Part shown: piece after piece, positions 1 through 5,448 of the stretch
Position numbering within the stretch: the first letter of the stretch is position 1
How the letters are laid out: every line of letters begins with the position of its first letter
DNA from: Alphaproteobacteria bacterium
GTDB lineage: Bacteria; Pseudomonadota; Alphaproteobacteria; SHNJ01
DNA length: 6,631 bases
Assembly (NCBI GenBank): GCA_947456345.1
Contig: CANGQU010000038.1
Location: forward strand, 1-6,631
Reading direction: 5' to 3'
Position numbers and translations under genes: made by a program
Notes under the pieces: generated by a model
What the model was told of the DNA's origin: nothing
Seen by the model: only the letters and a program-made list of their open reading frames with translations
Database searches by the model: none

Positions 1-15
1 AAAATTTTTAAGTGC

Positions 16-20
16 AGGAA
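16..20 (+). promoter_or_regulatory. Shine-Dalgarno sequence of the first gene
   Basis: AGGAA lies 6 bases before the ATG at 27. It decides the start: an in-frame GTG at 12 would add five residues but sits upstream of this site and has no ribosome binding site of its own inside the window. Confidence 0.65.
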
Positions 21-26
21 AAAACT

Positions 27-686
27 ATGAGTTATTTGGGTGCGTGGAGCATTAAGGGCGTCGATGAAAACGCCAAAGCCTTGGCCAAACGTTCGGCCGC
101 CGAAGCCGGGATCACCATGGGCGCTTGGCTGGATGCGGCGATTTTGCGCATCGCGCAAAAACAGAATGTGATCACCAGCGCCCCCGCTATTGCCGCCGCA
201 ACCGATAGCGACGGCCCAAGCACCGGTAACACCACCGCCCTTGTCCCCACCACCGACGCGGCCGCGAACACCCAGAAAATTTTCGGCACCACTATTCATT
301 TGGGCAATCAGCCAATTTCTGCGCCCGTCGCCGCCTTGCAACAAGATTTGCGCCAGGTTGAAAGCCGCCTGGCCGAGGATTTGCAATCCCTGGCCGAGCG
401 CGTGGAATTGTTGGAACAAATCGCGCCTGCCTTGCCGCAACCAGCGCCCACAACTGTGGTCGAGGATTATGTCCTCTCCCTCTCCCAAGCCAGCTATACG
501 CCGCCCGGGGCCGAGTCTGCCGCTTGGGCCGGAATTCCCGTCCCCGCCGCCAAACCCGCAGCGTCACCATCTACTAGCATTAATTACTGGGACTTCACCA
601 TTCGGGTCGGGATCATGCTGACGCTCGGCGTGATCGCCTATTTATTGGGCCAGCGCATGGGCGTGGATTTATCCTATCCGCTTTAG
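27..686 (+). CDS. Small single-pass membrane protein with PodJ-like N-terminal segment
   Basis: A 219-aa protein of unknown function. Residues 7-40 (beginning WSIKGVDENAK and ending MGAWLDAAI) resemble the N-terminal segment of the alphaproteobacterial polarity factor PodJ and related proteins, where a W-[ST]-[IV]-K-G-[IV]-D motif is followed by a helix and a 'G-x-W-L' turn. I recall this from the family and have not aligned it. A low-complexity Ala/Pro/Thr linker follows at about 50-100. A probable coiled coil at about 102-133 is rich in Leu, Glu and Gln. A second Pro/Ala linker covers 135-185, and one hydrophobic segment at about 190-208 leaves a short tail of about 11 residues. The order suggests a cytoplasmic N-terminus anchored by a C-terminal membrane segment. 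The missing long coiled-coil and Sel1/peptidoglycan-binding regions make it much smaller than PodJ, so it should not be named podJ. It converges on ispE with a 32-bp gap. Confidence 0.8.
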   Translation: MSYLGAWSIKGVDENAKALAKRSAAEAGITMGAWLDAAILRIAQKQNVITSAPAIAAATDSDGPSTGNTTALVPTTDAAANTQKIFGTTIHLGNQPISAPVAALQQDLRQVESRLAEDLQSLAERVELLEQIAPALPQPAPTTVVEDYVLSLSQASYTPPGAESAAWAGIPVPAAKPAASPSTSINYWDFTIRVGIMLTLGVIAYLLGQRMGVDLSYPL

Positions 687-718
687 GTGTTGTTGTTATC
701 GGAATCCAAACACACCGA

Positions 719-1576
719 CTAAACCCCGCTTACGCGAATCGCTTTTATTTTGCCGCCGCGCCATGCCGCCAGCCGCGCGCCGATCTGCGCTTGGGCGGCA
801 CGGTTGGCGCATAACACAAAATGCGTGCTGCCGCTACCGCTTAGGCCATATAATACAACCGCGTTATGCTCCCGCCCCAATAATTCTGGCCAATCCGGCC
901 AATCGGCATAGGTGGATTGCAGGGCCGGGGCAAAATCATTTTGCGCATCTTGCAATGCGCGCAAACCCACCACATCCCAATTCCTTTGGGACGACCAGGC
1001 GGGTAGGGGTGCATAGGTCTTGACCATCGAGAAAGCAGATTTGGTCTCAACCTTGGAATCGGGCAGCAACAGCCAGCCATATAAATCCGGCAGCCGCGTC
1101 AAACGAATAATCTCCGCGCCGATACCTTGCGCGACCAAAGCCGCGCTGTGAGAACACATCGGCCCATCCGCCCCGGCGGCTTGGGCGATTTTATGCCAAT
1201 CGAATCCGGCGGGCGCGGTGCCATAGGCGTTTAAAAACCGCAGCAACGCGCCCGCATCGGCCGCACCCCCGCCAACCCCGCCCTGGGGCGGTAAAAATTT
1301 ATGCAAGGTAATTTGCAGCCCGCCAATTTTACCGCCCGCCTGGCGATAAGCGGTAAGAGTGCGCCACAAACTATTTTCCTCGGGCGGTAAATCCCGCAAG
1401 GCTGGGGCATATGGACCGGTGATGCTCAATGTGTCTTGTGCGGCGGGTGCAATTTCCAGCCAATCGCCATAATCGGCGAAACCCACCAGCGAGCATAAAT
1501 CATGATACCCATCCGCCCGCTTGCCGGTAATGCGCAAGGCCAAATTTATTTTCGCCGGGGCAAAGATGGTGATCAT
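719..1576 (-). CDS. ispE: 4-diphosphocytidyl-2-C-methyl-D-erythritol kinase (IspE)
   Basis: IspE is a cytoplasmic GHMP-family kinase. It phosphorylates the 2-hydroxyl of CDP-methylerythritol with ATP in the MEP pathway to isopentenyl diphosphate. The 285-aa length matches the family (about 280-300). The N-terminal PAKINLALRI holds the catalytic lysine (K9), followed by GKRADGYHDL. The glycine-rich ATP loop is at about 96-110 (PPQGGVGGGAADAGA). GADGP at 135-139 holds the catalytic aspartate D137. The C-terminal LSGSGSTHF at 245-253 is GHMP motif 3. Two differences from common versions are visible: the loop reads GGGAAD where GGGSS/GGGSA is usual, and GADGP replaces GADVP. The start MITIFAPAK sits where the family normally begins. 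No Shine-Dalgarno sequence is visible in the 15 bases before it. The gene is downstream of the TPR lipoprotein gene on the same strand, separated by a 200-bp spacer that carries repeats. Confidence 0.95.
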   Translation of the reverse strand: MITIFAPAKINLALRITGKRADGYHDLCSLVGFADYGDWLEIAPAAQDTLSITGPYAPALRDLPPEENSLWRTLTAYRQAGGKIGGLQITLHKFLPPQGGVGGGAADAGALLRFLNAYGTAPAGFDWHKIAQAAGADGPMCSHSAALVAQGIGAEIIRLTRLPDLYGWLLLPDSKVETKSAFSMVKTYAPLPAWSSQRNWDVVGLRALQDAQNDFAPALQSTYADWPDWPELLGREHNAVVLYGLSGSGSTHFVLCANRAAQAQIGARLAAWRGGKIKAIRVSGV

Positions 1577-1611
1577 GGTGTTCGGTTGAGGATTATCGGT
1601 TATTAGTTATT
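1577..1611 (-). repeat. Degenerate 7-bp tandem repeat directly upstream of ispE
   Basis: Five heptads in one register run from the base next to the ispE start codon (plus-strand units at 1577, 1584, 1591, 1598 and 1605). The best pair, GGTTATT and AGTTATT, differs at one position, and GGTTGAG and GATTATC are further variants. On the ispE strand this is an A/C-rich leader of the form AATAACY. It is the weakest of the three heptad loci, and the REP-type element begins at its outer end. Judged by eye only. Confidence 0.45.
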
Positions 1612-1714
1612 GTCATCCCCGAAAATGCGGTTTGCCTCGCCGAAGGGCAGCGAAGGCGGCAGCATTTGTCGGGGATCCATTTTAAAATGGACCCCGGCCT
1701 GCGCCGGGGTGACA
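1611..1714. repeat. REP/BIME-type palindromic intergenic element (two head-to-head units)
   Basis: The element is bounded by TGTCATCCCCG and CGGGGTGACA. It consists of two convergent units that share the pattern TGTCA(T)CCCCG...CGGGG(A)TCCATTTT and meet at a perfect 16-base palindrome, TCCATTTTAAAATGGA (1676-1691). The plus unit (1611-1683) is long: ATCCCCGAAAATGC (1615-1628) pairs with GCATTTGTCGGGGAT (1662-1676) with one bulge, enclosing a GC-rich loop. The minus unit (1714-1684) is short: ACCCCGGC (1691-1698) pairs with GCCGGGGT (1703-1710) across a 4-base loop. On the minus strand the short hairpin is followed by CCATTTT, so it might also end transcription from the TPR gene. Similar 'GTCATCCCCG...GGATCCA' palindromes are dispersed in many alphaproteobacterial genomes. 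Copy number here cannot be seen from one window. Confidence 0.75.
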
Positions 1715-1776
1715 AGTGTCTATAAATAAATTCGAATGACAAAGTATAACTGGCAACACAAGCACAGCAAAGTAGC
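1715..1776. other. AT-rich remainder of the TPR gene-ispE spacer
   Basis: Between the REP-type element and the TPR stop codon. It contains a small palindrome across the element boundary (GACA AG TGTC, 1711-1720), a TTCGAA palindrome (1731-1736) and a second TGTC...TGACA pair (1717-1741) that echoes the element ends. I see no gene, and no convincing promoter or terminator with a T-tract. Confidence 0.4.
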
Positions 1777-3591
1777 CTAATTCACAGGTGGGGTGGCATC
1801 CGTGCTTGGCGCTGTGGTTTCAACCTTGGCGCCCAAACCATGCTGCATCTTTTCGGTCAATTTCGGCCCCAATTCCGCGCCCGGATCGAAACCCAGCGCC
1901 CGTTGCCATTGCTGGCGGGCTTGTTCGCGCGCGCCGGTCTGCCACAACGCATCGCCATAATGATCCAATAATTGCGGATCGAATGGCCGGATTTGCACCG
2001 CACGCTGCAAATAGGTCAGCGCCTCGGCATATTGGCCGGACATGTAATACGCCCAGCCCAAGGAATCGATGATAAACGCATCTTCGGGGGCCAGCGCCAC
2101 GGCACGTTGCAGCATTGCCAAAGCCTCGGGCAGGTTTTTGCGCTGCTCCACCCAGCTATAGGCCAGATAGTTCAACACATAAGGCTGATCGGGCGACAAG
2201 CGCAGCGCGGTTTGAAAATCCTTTTCCGCACTCGGCCATAATTTGGCTTGTTCAAACGCCACGCCACGCGCGTAAAATAGCGGCCAATCCTTGGCGGCAT
2301 AGGGTTCGGGGACCAGTGCTATTGCCTCGCTATAGGCTTCGATAGCGGCGGCAAAATCCTTGGCGCTGCGATACAAATCGCCCAGCATGATGATGGGCTC
2401 GCTGCGGCTGGGCTGGGATTTGCGCATGCCTTCTAAAAGCGCGATGGCTTGTTGGTCTTGCTCCAGCTTGTCCCAATTCCTGGCCAGGCGCAAAGCGGCG
2501 GTCCAACCAAAATCGGGATGATCGCGCAAGCTGTCGTAAATGGCGGCGGCTTTGTCGTATTGCTCGTAATCTTCGTATAATTCCGCCGTCAGCAAGCGGT
2601 TAAAGGCGAAATCCGGCTGCATGTAAGTGGCCAGGCGGGCATAGATCAACGCCAGCTCGTTGCTTTGCTGCCCTTCAAAAGATGTCGCTAAATCAAACAG
2701 CACCTGGGCGATGCCGTCTTGCAGGGTGCGGATATTGGCGGGCGCGGTCAGGCCGCGCGTCTGGACGCGGGCGATAGCGTTATCCAGCACATAATTATTC
2801 GGGCTGCGTTGGACAAAAGCTTGGTACAAGCCCAAGGCCGCGTCGAACTCGCCCCGGCGTTCCAGCAATTGCCCGGTGTTGATCACCAAACGCAGCGGCA
2901 ACACGCTAAAACGCGCATTGGCAAGGGTGTAAAATTCCTGCGCGCGCTCGAAATCGCGGGCGTATTCGCTCATCAACGCGGCGTGCAGCAAAACGATACC
3001 ACCTGCGGTCGGATGCGCCAAAATCGGTTGCAAGCGGATAAGGGCCGCATCCAACCCGCTTTCTGCCACATCCAACCACGCCAACAGCAACGGCACGGTT
3101 AGCTGATTGGTTTTAACGACAGTGAGTTGGTTGGCGGCACTACGCGCTTCGGCCCAATTTTCATGTTTGGCGGCGGCCAAAAACCGCACCAGATTCGGCA
3201 ACAGCGATTGTGGTTTGTTATTGGCCCATTTTTGGCATAGCGGCAACGCCTGATCGATCTCGCCCGACAACAATAGCAATACGGCGGCGCGTTCGATCAA
3301 CGCGGGATTTTCCGGATCGCGGGCCAGGGTCTCGTTCAAAAATCGGGCGGCCTGGCCGAAATCGCCGGATTGCAACGCCGCGCGGCTGGCCAGATAATTT
3401 CCGGCCGTGCCATCGGGTGCGGGGTTGGCCTCGGGCGCTGTGGGATTTTCGGGCGCGGAGGTGATCAGCCGCGCTTCTTGTTTGACCGACATTTCGGCAG
3501 CGGTGGTGTCATCGGCACCATCATTGGTGGCGCAGGCAATCAGACCAAAGCACAGAAAAATCGCGCACAGGCGGGACAAAGTCAAATTCAT
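1777..3591 (-). CDS. TPR-repeat lipoprotein
   Basis: A 604-aa tetratricopeptide-repeat protein, probably a protein-interaction scaffold on the periplasmic face of a membrane. The start at 3591 gives MNLTLSRLCAIFLCFGLIAC, a short basic n-region, a hydrophobic core and a lipobox L17-I18-A19-C20; an alternative start at 3639 would bury this signal peptide. After lipidation at C20 comes an acidic, Pro/Ala-rich linker to about 65. TPR-like helical pairs then run to about 572. The clearest are at about 65-95, 235-265, 330-360, 398-428, 435-468 (FYARGVAFEQAKLWPSAEKDF), 472-502, 505-536 (DSLGWAYYMSGQYAEALTYLQRAV, split here as D509-Q520 and Y521-V532) and 540-570. A disordered Thr/Pro tail ends it. 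Residue +2 is Ala rather than Asp, compatible with outer-membrane sorting under the E. coli rule. The gene lies 83 bp downstream of ETF-QO on the same strand, with ispE following. The partner is unknown. No clear Shine-Dalgarno sequence precedes the start. Confidence 0.9.
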   Translation of the reverse strand: MNLTLSRLCAIFLCFGLIACATNDGADDTTAAEMSVKQEARLITSAPENPTAPEANPAPDGTAGNYLASRAALQSGDFGQAARFLNETLARDPENPALIERAAVLLLLSGEIDQALPLCQKWANNKPQSLLPNLVRFLAAAKHENWAEARSAANQLTVVKTNQLTVPLLLAWLDVAESGLDAALIRLQPILAHPTAGGIVLLHAALMSEYARDFERAQEFYTLANARFSVLPLRLVINTGQLLERRGEFDAALGLYQAFVQRSPNNYVLDNAIARVQTRGLTAPANIRTLQDGIAQVLFDLATSFEGQQSNELALIYARLATYMQPDFAFNRLLTAELYEDYEQYDKAAAIYDSLRDHPDFGWTAALRLARNWDKLEQDQQAIALLEGMRKSQPSRSEPIIMLGDLYRSAKDFAAAIEAYSEAIALVPEPYAAKDWPLFYARGVAFEQAKLWPSAEKDFQTALRLSPDQPYVLNYLAYSWVEQRKNLPEALAMLQRAVALAPEDAFIIDSLGWAYYMSGQYAEALTYLQRAVQIRPFDPQLLDHYGDALWQTGAREQARQQWQRALGFDPGAELGPKLTEKMQHGLGAKVETTAPSTDATPPVN

Positions 3592-3605
3592 GAAACACCG
3601 CAAGA

Positions 3606-3670
3606 TAAGGGGATAGGGGGTAGGGTATAAACATACCATACCTGTGCCCTATAACCTATAACCTATAACC
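3606..3670. repeat. 7-bp tandem repeats with inverted symmetry between ETF-QO and the TPR lipoprotein genes
   Basis: On the plus strand three exact copies of CCTATAA occupy 3648-3668, followed by CC. Three related but opposite-sense heptads occupy 3606-3626 (TAAGGGG, ATAGGGG, GTAGGGT), whose complements read CCCCTTA, CCCCTAT and ACCCTAC. All lie in one 7-bp register. The middle holds a small hairpin GGTAT/ATACC (3624-3628 with 3633-3637, 4-base loop). On the coding (minus) strand purine-rich AGGTTAT units come first and pyrimidine-rich units last, next to the TPR gene start. The block fills most of the 83-bp spacer. The copies are too short and spacerless for CRISPR. Confidence 0.75.
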
Positions 3671-3674
3671 TTTT

Positions 3675-5297
3675 CTAGAGTCCGCTGTAATTCGGGCCGC
3701 CACCACCCTCGGGTGCGACCCATTCGATGTTTTGCGTGGGGTCTTTGATATCGCAGGTCTTGCAATGCACGCAGTTTTGCGCATTGATTTGCAACCGCTG
3801 CGTTGTGCCCGCACCGATAATTTCATATACCCCCGCCGGGCAATACCGGGTTTCGGGGCTGGCATATTCTGCGGCATTAACCGCAATCGCCCGTAGCGGA
3901 TCGGTCAGGCGCAAATGCGCGGGCTGATCTTCGCGGTGATTGGTGTTGGATAAATACACCGATGACAGCCGATCAAACGTCAATACGCCATCCGGTTTGG
4001 GATAGGCAATGGGCGTAAAATTTTTGACTGGGCGTAAACTGGCATGATCGGCATGGTGACGCAACGTCCAGGGCGCGCGGCCCCGGAACACATAGGTGTC
4101 CAACGCCGCCAAGCCCAGCCCCGCCCACAAGCCCAAGCGAAAACCGGGGCGGATATTGCGTACGCGGTATAATTCGTCCCCCACCCACGAGGCGCGCAAA
4201 GTTTTTTCATAGGCAAAAACCTCGGCGTAGGGATCGGGCGATTGTAATTGGGTAAATACTGCCTCGGCGGCGAGCATGGCGGAATACATGGCCGTGTGCG
4301 TGCCCTTGATTTTCGGCACGTTCATAAACCCAGCGGCGCAGCCGATCAACACCCCGCCCGGATACGATAATTTGGGCAGGCTTTGCCACCCGCCTTCATT
4401 CAAGGCGCGTGCGCCATAGGCGATGCGCTTGCCGCCCGCGAAAATCGGCGCGATTTTGGGATGGGTTTTAAAACGCTGAAATTCTTCGAAGGGTGATAAA
4501 TACGGATTGGCGTAATCAAGCCCGGTGACGAAGCCAACCGCGACCTTGCCGTCATCCAGATGATACAAAAAAGATCCGCCATAGGTTTGTGTATCCAGCG
4601 GCCAGCCGATAGAATGAATGATATGCCCCGGCTTGCTCTGCGCGGGGTCGATTTGCCACAATTCCTTGATGCCAAGACCATAGGTTTGCGGGCTTTGGCC
4701 AGCGCGCAAATCGTAACGCGCGATGACTTGCTTGCTTAATTGCCCATGGCACCCCTCGGCCAGCAGCAATTGGGTGCAACGAATCGGCAAGCCGGGTTGA
4801 TATTGATCGCTATGGCTGCCGTCATGGCTGATGCCCATGTCGCCCGTGATTACACCGACCACGCGGTTGTGCTCGTACCATAATTGGGCGGCGGGAAATC
4901 CTGTGAAAATATCTACGCCCAGCGCCTGTGCCTGTGTCCCCAGCCAGGCGGTAAAATCGCTCAGGCTGATAATGTAATTGCCCGCATTATGCATCGCCGG
5001 TGGTGTAGGCAAGCGCCAGGCGCGGTTTTTGGTTAGGAATAAAAATTCATCGCTGACGGCTTTGGTGTGTAACGGCGCGCCGCGCTCTTGCCAATCGGGC
5101 AGTAATTCGTCCAAAGCGCGGGTTTCCAACACACAGCCGGATAAAATATGCGCGCCCACGGCGGCGCCTTTTTCCAATACCGCGACCGATATTTCCCGGC
5201 CCGCTTGTTGCGCCAATTGTTTGAGGCGAATCGCCGCGCTTAGGCCCGCTGGGCCTGCGCCAATAATCAGCACATCAAAACGCATTTCATCAGACAT
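3675..5297 (-). CDS. Electron transfer flavoprotein-ubiquinone oxidoreductase (ETF-QO)
   Basis: A membrane-associated FAD and 4Fe-4S enzyme that takes electrons from electron transfer flavoprotein, reduced by acyl-CoA and other dehydrogenases, and passes them to ubiquinone. The 540-aa chain fits bacterial ETF-QO. The FAD Rossmann motif is G13-A-G-P-A-G18 (DVLIIGAGPAGLS). Family-typical blocks include GAHILSGCVLE (48-58), YGGSFLYHLDDGKVAVGFV (239-257), DYANPYLSPFEEFQRFKTHP (261-280) and GCAAGFMNVPKIKGTHTAM (319-337). The C-terminal cluster cysteines are C486, C509, C512 and C515, in RYCPAGVYE and NCVHCKTCDIKDP, and the chain ends GGGGPNYSGL as in the family. I chose the start MSDEMRFDVL at 5297. 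A longer frame from 5378 adds 27 residues encoded by the 7-bp repeats and lacks homology, and M5 (5285) is another possibility. No Shine-Dalgarno sequence is visible. The gene is divergent from the quinone hydroxylase and heads the TPR-ispE cluster. Confidence 0.97.
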   Translation of the reverse strand: MSDEMRFDVLIIGAGPAGLSAAIRLKQLAQQAGREISVAVLEKGAAVGAHILSGCVLETRALDELLPDWQERGAPLHTKAVSDEFLFLTKNRAWRLPTPPAMHNAGNYIISLSDFTAWLGTQAQALGVDIFTGFPAAQLWYEHNRVVGVITGDMGISHDGSHSDQYQPGLPIRCTQLLLAEGCHGQLSKQVIARYDLRAGQSPQTYGLGIKELWQIDPAQSKPGHIIHSIGWPLDTQTYGGSFLYHLDDGKVAVGFVTGLDYANPYLSPFEEFQRFKTHPKIAPIFAGGKRIAYGARALNEGGWQSLPKLSYPGGVLIGCAAGFMNVPKIKGTHTAMYSAMLAAEAVFTQLQSPDPYAEVFAYEKTLRASWVGDELYRVRNIRPGFRLGLWAGLGLAALDTYVFRGRAPWTLRHHADHASLRPVKNFTPIAYPKPDGVLTFDRLSSVYLSNTNHREDQPAHLRLTDPLRAIAVNAAEYASPETRYCPAGVYEIIGAGTTQRLQINAQNCVHCKTCDIKDPTQNIEWVAPEGGGGPNYSGL

Positions 5298-5303
5298 GGG
5301 CCA

Positions 5304-5443
5304 AGGGTAAAGCGGAAAGCGTATAGCGTAAAGGGGGTAAGCAGTAAAAAGTAAACAGTAAGCAGAAAAAATACCCAATCCTTACCGCTTACTGCTTTCT
5401 GCTTACTATTTTCTTTACGCTATACGCTATACGCTATACGCTA
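5304..5443. repeat. Nested inverted repeat built from 7-bp tandem units in the divergent intergenic region
   Basis: The right side has four perfect copies of TACGCTA (5416-5443), preceded by degenerate CTTACTG-type heptads at 5381, 5388, 5395 and 5402. The left side mirrors this, with AGCGTAT/AGCGTAA heptads at 5311-5331 followed by GTAAGCA-type heptads at 5337, 5344, 5351 and 5358. The outer arms AGCGTATAGCGTAAAG (5318-5333) and CTTTACGCTATACGCT (5413-5428) are perfect 16-bp inverted repeats. Inside them AGTAAGCAGAAA (5357-5368) and TTTCTGCTTACT (5396-5407) are perfect 12-bp inverted repeats. The unpaired centre is roughly 5369-5395. The block fills nearly all of the 151 bp between the two start codons, so any promoters for either gene must lie within it or inside the neighbouring coding sequences. 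Confidence 0.85.
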
Positions 5444-5448
5444 ACCCT

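Noticed and set aside
12..26. GTG start at 12 for the first gene, adding five residues
   Set aside because: AGGAA at 16-20 is well placed for the ATG at 27, and the PodJ-like segment begins just after that ATG.
686..716. Hairpin between the convergent first gene and ispE (GGTGTTGTTG with CAAACACACC) as a bidirectional terminator
   Set aside because: Two mismatches lie in the middle of a 10-bp stem, with low GC content and no T-tract, so it is too weak to call.
1611..1741. Insertion sequence or MITE with terminal repeats TGTCA/TGACA
   Set aside because: There is no transposase frame, no clear target-site duplication, and the two-unit layout fits REP/BIME better.
1743..1748. Promoter for ispE on the minus strand with TATACT as -10 element
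   Set aside because: The -10 resembles consensus, but the candidate -35 hexamers 16-17 bases upstream match only three of six positions, and ispE lies beyond the REP-type palindrome.
2719..3102. 127-aa open frame on the plus strand antisense to the TPR gene
   Set aside because: It lies entirely within the TPR coding sequence, is Gln/Arg-rich as expected of a shadow frame, and shows no family similarity.
3592..3639. TPR gene starting at 3639
   Set aside because: The extra 16 residues come from repeat DNA and would precede a complete lipoprotein signal peptide that starts at 3591.
4978..5310. 110-aa open frame on the plus strand antisense to ETF-QO
   Set aside because: It is a shadow of the strongly supported ETF-QO gene, with no recognisable domain and no ribosome binding site.
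5304..5443. CRISPR array
   Set aside because: Units are 7 bp, contiguous and without spacers, and no cas gene is nearby.
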